NCBI GenBank assembly: GCA_017626655.1
Contig: JAGAIH010000097.1
Location: forward strand, 1-11,989
Origin: Clostridia bacterium
GTDB taxonomy: Bacteria > Bacillota_A > Clostridia > Oscillospirales > CAG-272
Direction of reading: 5' to 3'
Length of the DNA: 11,989 nucleotides
This document shows positions 1 to 7,053 of this stretch, piece by piece (positions within the stretch are counted from its first letter, which is position 1; every line of letters starts with the position of its first letter). The notes under the pieces are model-generated. The model had not been told where the DNA came from and did not search any database. It worked only from the letters and a program-made list of their open reading frames with translations. A program made the translations under genes and the position numbers.

Positions 1-97
1 TGATACAACTATATTTTTGAAGCATTCAACATCCAAAAAGTGGTAGGAGAGTTAGTGTCTCACCCGGAAAGCTGATCTACAAGTGTTCTCCTCATCC

Positions 98-132
98 ACC
101 GCTTCGCGGTCCCCCTTCCCCGCTGGGGAAGG
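98..132. repeat. Paired short hairpins of a dispersed palindromic element
   Basis: Two perfect hairpins stand back to back. The first has 5-bp arms ACCGC/GCGGT (98-102 and 106-110) around TTC. The second has 8-bp arms CCTTCCCC/GGGGAAGG (114-121 and 125-132) around GCT. The layout (a GC hairpin, then a pyrimidine-rich hairpin) matches 11805-11841, so both are probably copies of one degenerate intergenic repeat family. I recall similar motifs from gut Clostridia but could not search. Bases 1-97 show no gene I can support. Confidence 0.6.
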
Positions 133-135
133 CAG

Positions 136-160
136 AGAGCGATAAACCCCAATTTGAAAG
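136..160. repeat. Solo copy of the right-end sequence of the hairpin array
   Basis: AGAGCGATAAACCC, one variable base, then AATTTGAAA matches 8445-8468 almost base for base. At 8445 it is the right arm and flank of a 13-bp hairpin. Here the pairing arm (GGGTTTATCG) is absent and is replaced by the GGGGAAGGCAG end of a different hairpin. It therefore looks like a remnant or a recombinant junction between two repeat types. Confidence 0.6.
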
Positions 161-188
161 CCTCCCCATCCAACTCGGACGGGGAGGC
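160..188 (-). terminator. Terminator of the glycosyltransferase/surface-protein operon
   Basis: An 8-bp GC-rich stem GCCTCCCC/GGGGAGGC (160-167 and 181-188) encloses a 13-base loop. On the minus strand it is followed by TTTCAAATT. It starts 22 bases after the stop codon of the glycoside hydrolase-like gene. The T-run is short but its position is right. On the plus strand it is followed by AGTTTTCAT, so it might work both ways. Confidence 0.6.
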
Positions 189-209
189 AGTTTTCATATA
201 ACGGTCAGA

Positions 210-2207
210 TCAATACCCAAAGCTGAAATTCAGCGAGCCGATGGGGGCGGCGTCGCCGGTGGAGTAGAGGTTCAGAGGATCGCCGATCATGTCCTGTACG
301 TTGTCGGTGACCTTGAATTCCACCTGATAGCTGTTCTCGGAAAGCCCCAGAGCCTTCAGAGAAATGCGGATAATCATGGCCTTCCCAAAGACGTTCACGT
401 CGGCCTCGCCCACGCTCTCCATATCCTCGGGGGACTTGCAGCGAAGAATTTGGCTCTTGCCTCCCTCGACCTCGTAGTTGACCACGAACTCATAGCCGCC
501 CATGAGGTCGCCCTCGGCATCGGCGGTCTTGAGCCACAGGTTCATCCAGCCGTGATCCCCGGCCTGATGCTCGGTGATGGCGTCTACGCAGGTGATGCGG
601 AAGTAGAGGTACTCGCTGTCCCGCAGGACCGTGACCGTGTCGATATCGTTGCGGCCCGTGGTGTCGGTGTAGACGGTGTCGCCCGCCATGGCCTTGTGGT
701 TACGGTCGCCGCACTCGCCCGTGAAGTCGCGGTAGGTAGCCTTGGAGGTCGCCCACACGTCGGTTTCGTCCTTGGTGATGTCGGGGGTGGCGGCGGGGTA
801 CTCGTAGTGGACGGCGGGGGCGAAGTTATCGTTGTGGATATTCATGATGGTCATGAAGTAGCAGTAGTCCTTCATGCCGTTTGAGCGGGAGGGCTCGATG
901 TCGCGGGAGTACTCGGGGCAGTAGGTGTCGCAGGTGAAGTAGTCCTTATCCCCCGCGCGGAGCTTTTCGGCCACCCACTCGTTCCAGCCCGTGAGGAAGA
1001 CGAAGCGGGCGTCGGTGGCTCTCTGCTCGGGAGTCATGTTCAAAACAGTGTCCCACTGGGCCTGGAAGTTGAGATCCTTGCGCCAATCGTCGTGGTCGTT
1101 CTTGCCGGTCCACGTTCCGTTGGGGCGATGGCTGGTGGGATGCCAGCCGCGGCCACGGGAGCCTCGGATATCGGTCATATTAACCGTCACGTGCTGGGAG
1201 GTGGAGAGGTTGATCCAGCCGTCCTGGGAGCGCTGGGGGTAGACGAAATCGATCCAGGGAGCGCCGTTTTCATGGAGGACCTCCTCGGTGGGCCATTGGG
1301 TCACGCGGAAGTCGAAGAAGCCCGAAAGCTCCTTCTCCAGCTTATTGTTGGACTTGGCAAAGGCCGCGATGACGTTATCGGGCGCCACGATCATGGGCTT
1401 CTCGGGGTCGTTGGGGGTGAACCACAGGCTCCTGTAAGCCTCTCGGGAATAGAAGACCTCGTGGACCCGCTTGATCACGCTGATGTCGGCGTTCAGATCG
1501 TGCTTGCCCAGATAGTAGACCACCTTGGGGACGTCCCAGCCCTGGGCTTGATACTCCAGCAGGAGCTCAAAGAGGATCTTGGTGACGTTCTCGTAGAGGA
1601 CGTTGTTGGAGGTGTCCAGCACCAGGAAGTCCACCCCCGCCATGGTGAGCATCTCGATCTGCTTACGCATGACCCAGGCGTCACAGCTGTGGTAGTAGCC
1701 CCACACGGGCTCGCCCCAGAAGTGAGCCGAGCCCACGGGGGTGATGAAGGTGTCGAACTGGGTGAAGGCCTTGTGGTAGGTGGAATCGAAGGTGATCTTG
1801 TTGATATCGTAGATGCCGGTGTGGTTGGAATGCTGACCCAGGGTCAGGAAGTAGAACATACCCACGTAGCGGTCCTTGTTGACCTTGCCGTCCACGGGGT
1901 TGATGACACGGCCGAAATCGTCGGTGCCCGTAATGTTCAGCACCGAATACTGAGCGGCAGTGAGGTCGCGGTCGTCGGGGACCCGCTCCACCGAGGGCTC
2001 GGGGTCGGTCTCGGGCTCGGTGTCACCCTCCGTGGGGGCCTCGGTAGGCGTCTCTGTCGGGACGTCAGTCGGCTCCTCGGTCACGGGATCGGTGGCGGCG
2101 CCCGTGGTGTCCTCGGGCGTCTCGGGGACCTTGTCACAGGCGGCCAGGGGGGAGATGACCATCAAGAATGCGAGGAGCAGGGTCAGGATCTTGGTCAAGT
2201 GCTTCAT
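210..2207 (-). CDS. Lipoprotein with GH99/GH71-like glycosidase domain
   Basis: A secreted lipoprotein of 665 residues. The signal peptide ends in lipobox LAAC (Cys24). A Thr/Glu/Pro-rich spacer (about 27-75) would hold the enzyme off the membrane. A barrel-like domain (about 114-460) has features I associate with the GH99/GH71-like group: YVGMFYF at 114-120, HFWGEPVWGYYHS at 162-174, AGVDFLVLDTSN at 190-201 and GWNEW at 407-411. Glu410 is a candidate catalytic residue by position only. A beta-rich C-terminal region (about 488-665) resembles CBM9-type or family-associated sugar-binding domains and ends GDAAPIGSLNFSFGY. It probably acts on an extracellular glycan, substrate unknown. The start is backed by AAAGGAGG 8 bases upstream, inside the end of the preceding gene, with a 3-base gap that suggests translational coupling. 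It is the last gene of the operon. Confidence 0.72.
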   Translation of the reverse strand: MKHLTKILTLLLAFLMVISPLAACDKVPETPEDTTGAATDPVTEEPTDVPTETPTEAPTEGDTEPETDPEPSVERVPDDRDLTAAQYSVLNITGTDDFGRVINPVDGKVNKDRYVGMFYFLTLGQHSNHTGIYDINKITFDSTYHKAFTQFDTFITPVGSAHFWGEPVWGYYHSCDAWVMRKQIEMLTMAGVDFLVLDTSNNVLYENVTKILFELLLEYQAQGWDVPKVVYYLGKHDLNADISVIKRVHEVFYSREAYRSLWFTPNDPEKPMIVAPDNVIAAFAKSNNKLEKELSGFFDFRVTQWPTEEVLHENGAPWIDFVYPQRSQDGWINLSTSQHVTVNMTDIRGSRGRGWHPTSHRPNGTWTGKNDHDDWRKDLNFQAQWDTVLNMTPEQRATDARFVFLTGWNEWVAEKLRAGDKDYFTCDTYCPEYSRDIEPSRSNGMKDYCYFMTIMNIHNDNFAPAVHYEYPAATPDITKDETDVWATSKATYRDFTGECGDRNHKAMAGDTVYTDTTGRNDIDTVTVLRDSEYLYFRITCVDAITEHQAGDHGWMNLWLKTADAEGDLMGGYEFVVNYEVEGGKSQILRCKSPEDMESVGEADVNVFGKAMIIRISLKALGLSENSYQVEFKVTDNVQDMIGDPLNLYSTGDAAPIGSLNFSFGY

Positions 2208-2210
2208 AGT

Positions 2211-3671
2211 TCAGTCCTCCTTTTTCTTGAGCGCCACGGCAGATGCCGCGATCAGCATCACCGCCGACAGGGTCATGAGGCCGGCGCCGCAGCCCTTCTT
2301 TTCGGTGGGGGCGGTCTCGGCCTCGGTGGGGGCTTCGGTCGGCTCCTCGGTCACCGGGGCGGTGGGAGCCTCGGTCACCTCGTCGGTGGGGGCTTCGGTC
2401 TCGGGCTCGGTAACAGGCTCTGTCTCGGGCTCGGTAGGCGGCTCGGTATTGGGATCCTCCACCACCGTGACGGTGTAGGTGGCGGTCATGCCCTTGACCG
2501 TGACGGTGACGGTGGCGGTGCCTGCCTTGGAGAAGTCGTAGCTGACCATCTCCTCCAGAATGTGCATGGGCTCGCCTACCCTACCGCCATGGTCCATGCG
2601 GATCAGCAGGGTGGTCATGTCGATGCGATCTCCCACGAAGTAGGTGTCCTTGTAGCCCTCTACGATCTGGATGCCGTCGGTCTTGACGCAGACCTCGGCA
2701 TTTTCGTTGAGGTAGAAGGCGATGGGGTGGGTCACCAGCGTGCCCTCCACGGGGGTGTAGTTGTTCTTGTTGGAGCCTGCCCAGTTGCCCCAGTCGTCTT
2801 GGTGCCAGTTCATCCAGCGGAAGCCGGGGAGAATGACGAACTCCAGATGTTCATTCTTGATCTTGGCCAGGTAAGCGGGATCGTCCACGTGGAAGACCAG
2901 GGTGTTGCCGTAGAAGTTGAAGCGGGCCACGTTGCCCTTCTTCACCAGCTCGGTGACGGTCTCGCCGCCGATGGTGACCAGATCGCCCAGGGTCTTGCCG
3001 GGGATGGCCGAGGGGCAGAGATCCACGGCAGAGATGGCCTTCAGGGACTCGGTATCCTTGCGGTCGAAGCGGATGTTCAGTGAAGTGCCCTCGCTGCCCA
3101 TGTTGCCGGTCTGGACCCCCGTGATGCCCGCCTCCCCCAAGGTGAGGAAGGAGACCTCGCGGTCAAGGGACAGCTGGGACAGCTCCCCGGTGATGCCTGC
3201 GGGAGAGCCGGCGCACCAGACAAAGCCCGCCTTGATCGTGACCGCCACGATATCCTCGGGCTTCAGCTTGCTGTGATCGTCCATGTGGAAGACCAGATTG
3301 GCGCGGATGGTGCCGTCGGGGTTGTTGTCGTAGGTGTAGCAGGTACGCACCAGGGCCAGATCCCCCAGATGGGCCTTGATCTCCCGGATGGTCTTGTTGG
3401 CGTACAGCTCGCCGTCCTTGACGTAGGAGAGGAGGATGAGGTCGGTGTTGTGGTCGATATTCCCGTCCCAGGCGTCCTTGGTCAGGCCTTGGGTGCCTCC
3501 GGGGACCGTGAAGCTGACGCGGCCGAAGGTGACACCGTCGGGGCGGAACTGCTCCCCGTACATGGGGGTCATCTCCGCCGACTCGGCGGCGGCGGGGATC
3601 ACCGCGGCGGTGAGCAGGGCGGAGAGGAGAAGGACAGAGATCAGAAGCAGGCTGAGAATGCGTGTTTTCAT
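2211..3671 (-). CDS. Anchored surface protein with duplicated domain and Big_3 domain
   Basis: A cell-surface protein of 486 residues with an N-terminal signal peptide (about 1-31). The body (about 35-329) contains what looks like an internal duplication: NLVFHMDD followed by IKAGFVW in the first half, and TLVFHVDD followed by ILPGFRW in the second. Residues about 330-406 match the Big_3 Ig-like pattern, with YFVGDRIDM near the start and YDFSKAGTATVTVTVKG near the end. A Thr/Glu/Pro-rich stalk follows (about 407-457). The end is KKGCGAG, a hydrophobic segment and KKKED (458-486), a C-terminal membrane anchor type common in Clostridia. The start has AAAGGAG 7 bases upstream. It lies 27 bases after the glycosyltransferase gene and 3 bases before the lipoprotein gene. 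I do not recognise the duplicated domain. Adhesion, glycan binding or scaffolding are possible roles but unproven. Confidence 0.7.
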   Translation of the reverse strand: MKTRILSLLLISVLLLSALLTAAVIPAAAESAEMTPMYGEQFRPDGVTFGRVSFTVPGGTQGLTKDAWDGNIDHNTDLILLSYVKDGELYANKTIREIKAHLGDLALVRTCYTYDNNPDGTIRANLVFHMDDHSKLKPEDIVAVTIKAGFVWCAGSPAGITGELSQLSLDREVSFLTLGEAGITGVQTGNMGSEGTSLNIRFDRKDTESLKAISAVDLCPSAIPGKTLGDLVTIGGETVTELVKKGNVARFNFYGNTLVFHVDDPAYLAKIKNEHLEFVILPGFRWMNWHQDDWGNWAGSNKNNYTPVEGTLVTHPIAFYLNENAEVCVKTDGIQIVEGYKDTYFVGDRIDMTTLLIRMDHGGRVGEPMHILEEMVSYDFSKAGTATVTVTVKGMTATYTVTVVEDPNTEPPTEPETEPVTEPETEAPTDEVTEAPTAPVTEEPTEAPTEAETAPTEKKGCGAGLMTLSAVMLIAASAVALKKKED

Positions 3672-3698
3672 GGTGACACTCCTTTGGAAGATATGGGA

Positions 3699-4643
3699 TC
3701 AATCGTCGTTCAGGTACTCCGCGACGATGAACTTGGGGCGGTGCTTGGTCTCCAGGTAGATCTTGCCGATGTACTCGCCGATGACGCCGATGGCCAGGAG
3801 CTGGATACCGCCCAGGGCCCAGATGGACACGGCCAGGAAGGCCCAGCCGGGGACGGTATAGCCCGTGAACTTGCGAATGATCGAGTAGATCAGCACCCCG
3901 ATGCTGAAGAGGAAGACCAGAAAGCCCAGGGTGGTGATCAAACGGATGGGTTTGATGGACATAGAGGTGATGCCCTCGGTGGCGAAGGCCAGCATCTTCT
4001 TCAGGGGGTACTTGGACTCCCCCGCGAAGCGCTCCCCGCGCTCGTAGGTGACCTCGGTGGACTTGAAGCCCACCAGGGGAACGATGCCGCGCAGGAAGAG
4101 GTTGACCTCGTCAAACTCGGAGAGCGCCTCCAGGGCGCGGCGGCTCATGAGGCGGTAGTCGGCGTGGTTGTAGACCGTCTCCACCCCCATGGCCCGCATG
4201 ACCTTGTAGAAGCCTTGGGCGGTGGTGCGCTTGAAGAAGGTGTCCTTTTTGCGGGAGGAGCGGACGCCGTAGACCACCTCATAGCCCTCCAGGTAGCGGT
4301 CCACCATCTCGTCGATGGCATTGATATCGTCCTGGAGGTCGGCGTCCATGGAGATGGCGGCGTCGCACTCGCTCCTGACCGTCATGAGTCCCGCCATGAG
4401 AGCATTCTGATGCCCCTTGTTGCGGGATAGGCAAATGCCGCGGAAGACGGGGTCGGCCTTGTGCAGGTCGCGGATCATCTCCCAGGTGCGGTCCTTGGAG
4501 CCGTCGTTGACGAAAACGATCTTGCTGTCGGCGTCGATCTTGCCCGCGCTCATGAGAGCGGTATATTTTTCCTTCAGGCGCTTGGAGGTCTCGGGCAGGA
4601 CCTCCTCCTCGTTGTAGCAGGGAATGACCAGGTACAGTTTCAT
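3699..4643 (-). CDS. DPM/GtrB-like family 2 glycosyltransferase
   Basis: A membrane-bound family 2 glycosyltransferase of 314 residues, normal for the GtrB/YkcC-like group. These enzymes typically transfer a sugar from a nucleotide donor to a polyprenyl phosphate at the inner membrane face. Motifs in order are VIPCYNEEE (6-14), NDGSKD (46-51), SRNKGHQNALMAG (73-85), the metal-binding MDADLQDD (99-106) and RGERFAGESKYPLKKM (202-217). Two predicted membrane helices follow (about 234-256 and 266-290), then a basic cytoplasmic tail. It is the first gene of a three-gene operon. The ATG has AAGGAG 6 bases upstream and a consensus promoter lies 33 bases further on. A lipid-linked sugar product could serve the membrane protein encoded upstream, but the donor and acceptor cannot be read from sequence. 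Confidence 0.88.
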   Translation of the reverse strand: MKLYLVIPCYNEEEVLPETSKRLKEKYTALMSAGKIDADSKIVFVNDGSKDRTWEMIRDLHKADPVFRGICLSRNKGHQNALMAGLMTVRSECDAAISMDADLQDDINAIDEMVDRYLEGYEVVYGVRSSRKKDTFFKRTTAQGFYKVMRAMGVETVYNHADYRLMSRRALEALSEFDEVNLFLRGIVPLVGFKSTEVTYERGERFAGESKYPLKKMLAFATEGITSMSIKPIRLITTLGFLVFLFSIGVLIYSIIRKFTGYTVPGWAFLAVSIWALGGIQLLAIGVIGEYIGKIYLETKHRPKFIVAEYLNDD

Positions 4644-4675
4644 GGAATGCTCCTTGTTGGGTTACAGATATCTCT

Positions 4676-4704
4676 ATTATATATGATTTTCCCCGTTCTG
4701 TCAA
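4676..4704 (-). promoter_or_regulatory. Consensus sigma-A promoter of the glycosyltransferase operon
   Basis: On the minus strand TTGACA (4699-4704) and TATAAT (4676-4681) both match the consensus exactly and are 17 bases apart. The -35 box is followed by GAA, as at the other two strong promoters here. It sits between the upstream terminator and the glycosyltransferase start, so the three-gene operon is a separate transcription unit. Confidence 0.88.
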
Positions 4705-4715
4705 GGGATAGACCC

Positions 4716-4745
4716 AAAAAGAGCCCCGCCGACGGTGGGCGGGGC
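4716..4745 (-). terminator. Rho-independent terminator of the large membrane protein gene
   Basis: An 8-bp stem GCCCCGCC/GGCGGGGC (4723-4730 and 4738-4745) with a 7-base loop. On the minus strand it is followed by TCTTTTTGGG. It lies 25 bases after the stop codon of the membrane protein gene and directly before the next promoter. Confidence 0.9.
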
Positions 4746-4770
4746 GAAAAAGTTTACACGGGGTTCAATA

Positions 4771-6942
4771 TCACATCCAGAAATCAAAGATCTTGGCGAA
4801 CCGCAGGTAGTGGGCCGCCAGGTGACCCGTCTTGGTCAGATACTCGTAGAGCATGGCACCGTTGACCACCACGCCCAGCACCATGGCCACGGTGAAGGCA
4901 TTCCGCAGGATGGTCTTGCCCTGCCCCTCGGCCACGCGGTCGTAGAGGAGGTAGAGGACCGCCGCGCCGCCCAGGATCAGCTGCCAGGCGAAGTCACAGC
5001 AGTAGCGCACGCCGTAGCCGCTCTCCCAGATGGAGAAGATGATGACCAGGGGGGCGATGACGCAGGTGGGCACCAGCAGGCAGAGAGCTTGGAGCCTCTC
5101 CTTTTTGGTGAGGGCCTTCCACGCGGGGACGACGCCCAGGTAGCCCAGGGAGGGCAGAGCCCGCCAGAGAAGGCCGATGGCGTTGCGGTTGGCCACGAAG
5201 TAGTAGCCGTTGGTGGAGAGGGTAGAGAAATTGGAGGCCACGTAGGGGAACTCGGGCCGGATCTGGGGGAAGGCGAAGAGGAAGTTGAAGATACCGATCA
5301 TGACGAAGTCGGTGTGGTACTGGGACCTGGTGAAATCGTTGATGGTAAGAGAGTACTGGATACCGAAGTCCAGGGGATTGCCGAAGCGGGCTACGTTGTA
5401 GATCACCTGGATCCCGCCGATCAGCACGAAGGGGGTCAGAGCGGCCAGCAGGTACTTGACGGCGGCCGAGCGCAGAGCCTTCTTTTGCGCGGCCCCCGCG
5501 TCGGGCAGAGCCTCCTTGACCTCTCCGCGGCGCTTGACAAAGCCGAAGACGATGAAGATGCAGGCCACGATGCAGTACAGGGCCAGGGTGGGACGGCACA
5601 GCACCGCCCAGGAGAGGCAGACTGTGGCCAGGGTCAGGTGGAGGTGGTTGACCTTACCTTCCCCGATGATGCGAGACTTGAGCAGGAAGAAGAAGCCCGC
5701 GCAGGTGAACATAAAGCCCGAGGCCTGGGCGATCTCGTAGAAGTTATCGTAGACGAAGTTGTACCACACCCCCGAGGAGAGCTGGAGGATCACCAGGGTG
5801 GCAATCAGCATACTGTTGGGGATCTTCTTGCCGAAGAGCTTGGCGAATTCCAGGAACAAAAGGGTCAGGAAGATGATGCCCAGCCCGCCGAAGAGGAGGA
5901 TGGACTCGGCTACGGGGAAGTAGTAGCCCGTTATGAGGTTGTAGGGGAGGTACAGGAGCAGGACGGGGGCGATGCCGTAGTAGGAGTAGTACTTGCCCTC
6001 AAAGAGGAGGTGATCCCACTTGGCCGAGACCCCCAGGGCCGAGCGGGCGCTCCAGTCGTAGGGGTTCTCCATCTCCAGAAGCTCCTTGGAGGGGGTGTCC
6101 AGAAGATGGACCTGCCCCGCGCGGAAGGCATCCACGATTTCCTGGGTGATCTGGTTGCCCCGCTCGTTTTCCCAGCCTGTGGAGACGGCTCCCGTCTGAT
6201 CGAACATGGAGACCCAGGTCATGACCGTGGCGGCCACTACCAGTACGGCGGTCAGCGCCATAGCGGTGTTCTTCAAGGTGGCGGGACGCTCCCCGAAGGT
6301 CTTCTTCATGGAGGGGAAGGTCACCAGGGCGTAGACCGCCATACAGCCCAGCACAAAGAGCACCAGCCGCAGGGCCGAGAAGCTGAGCGGCACTTTTTCG
6401 TTAAGAGTCACCGACTCCACCGTGACGGTAGCGCCCTTGGGGGCGGACACGGTGAATTTCAAGTCGCTGACGTCTCCCGACAGGTCCAGGACCATGTAGG
6501 AGGAGCGCTCGTCCCCCTTCACCACGGTGCCGTCGGCCACGTTGGACCGCCAGGAGGCGGATTGGGTCACGTCCTTGGCCGAGATCTTGACTGTGGCGGA
6601 GCTGGCCTTTTCCGACAGAGCCAGCTTGATGTGAGCGGTGCCTACGGGCCGGCTCAGGCCTGTGACCGTGACGGTCACGGTACCCCCCTCCTTGGTGGTC
6701 AGAGGGGCGTCGGCCTCGCCGCCCGATACGGTGACGGTCTCGGCGGTCAGGTCGATGGGCGCGGTCTCGTAGCCGCCGCCCAGGAGATGGAAGGAATGGA
6801 AATTGCAGATGAACAGCTCGCCCAAAAAGGACAGGACGAGGAGGGTCACCGCCACCCGCTTGGTGGCATGCTTGCGGGGGATGAGGACGAAGATGACCGC
6901 CAGCACCACGAAGCAGATGAAATAAGGGATCATACCGATCAA
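4771..6942 (-). CDS. Multi-pass membrane protein, GT-C-like (putative glycosyltransferase)
   Basis: A large integral membrane protein of 723 residues from the chosen start. Two helices (about 4-21 and 30-47) precede a beta-rich, probably extracytoplasmic domain (about 52-185, many VTVTV-like strands). About ten further hydrophobic segments follow to the C-terminus. The segment ENPYDWSAR (292-300) followed by WDHLLFEGKYYSYYGIAP (309-326) and LLLYLPYNLITG (328-339) is a hallmark I have seen in uncharacterised Clostridia membrane proteins. The topology suggests a GT-C enzyme using a lipid-linked sugar, but I see no proven catalytic motif. I chose TTG at 6942 because AAAGGAGG (6950-6957) lies 7 bases upstream; ATG at 6933 would leave 16. 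It lies downstream of the ROK kinase gene and ends at a strong terminator. Confidence 0.7.
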   Translation of the reverse strand: MIGMIPYFICFVVLAVIFVLIPRKHATKRVAVTLLVLSFLGELFICNFHSFHLLGGGYETAPIDLTAETVTVSGGEADAPLTTKEGGTVTVTVTGLSRPVGTAHIKLALSEKASSATVKISAKDVTQSASWRSNVADGTVVKGDERSSYMVLDLSGDVSDLKFTVSAPKGATVTVESVTLNEKVPLSFSALRLVLFVLGCMAVYALVTFPSMKKTFGERPATLKNTAMALTAVLVVAATVMTWVSMFDQTGAVSTGWENERGNQITQEIVDAFRAGQVHLLDTPSKELLEMENPYDWSARSALGVSAKWDHLLFEGKYYSYYGIAPVLLLYLPYNLITGYYFPVAESILLFGGLGIIFLTLLFLEFAKLFGKKIPNSMLIATLVILQLSSGVWYNFVYDNFYEIAQASGFMFTCAGFFFLLKSRIIGEGKVNHLHLTLATVCLSWAVLCRPTLALYCIVACIFIVFGFVKRRGEVKEALPDAGAAQKKALRSAAVKYLLAALTPFVLIGGIQVIYNVARFGNPLDFGIQYSLTINDFTRSQYHTDFVMIGIFNFLFAFPQIRPEFPYVASNFSTLSTNGYYFVANRNAIGLLWRALPSLGYLGVVPAWKALTKKERLQALCLLVPTCVIAPLVIIFSIWESGYGVRYCCDFAWQLILGGAAVLYLLYDRVAEGQGKTILRNAFTVAMVLGVVVNGAMLYEYLTKTGHLAAHYLRFAKIFDFWM

Positions 6943-6949
6943 GGGAAGG

Positions 6950-6957
6950 CCTCCTTT
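6950..6957 (-). promoter_or_regulatory. Ribosome binding site that decides a TTG start
   Basis: A full AAAGGAGG on the minus strand lies 7 bases before TTG (6940-6942) and 16 bases before the first nearby ATG (6931-6933). The spacing favours the TTG, giving a protein that begins M-I-G-M-I-P. Confidence 0.75.
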
Positions 6958-6966
6958 GGAAACACG

Positions 6967-7000
6967 ACAAGCCCGCAAACGGGGTGGGTCACGGGCTTGT
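6967..7000 (-). terminator. Hairpin between the ROK kinase and membrane protein genes
   Basis: A perfect 9-bp stem ACAAGCCCG/CGGGCTTGT (6967-6975 and 6992-7000) with a 16-base loop. It starts 53 bases after the kinase stop codon and ends 9 bases before the ribosome binding site of the next gene. No real T-run follows (CGTGTTTCC), so it may be a weak terminator, a processing site or a translation-modulating hairpin. I found no consensus promoter between the two genes, which leaves co-transcription possible. Confidence 0.5.
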
Positions 7001-7053
7001 TCTGATCATATAGACGGGAAAACTTGGGAAAAGGGTACCGAATCGCTAAGGAA

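Noticed and set aside
1..60. 3' end of a gene entering from the left
   Set aside because: No frame with recognisable protein or terminator could be supported in these AT-rich bases.
1092..3083. 663-residue open frame on the plus strand
   Set aside because: It runs antisense across two well-supported minus-strand genes. Its product is low-complexity Gly/Val/Leu/His-rich with no start signal, a by-product of GC-rich codon use.
4735..7005. 756-residue open frame on the plus strand
   Set aside because: It is the antisense shadow of the large membrane protein gene, with Gly/Glu/His-rich composition and no family features.
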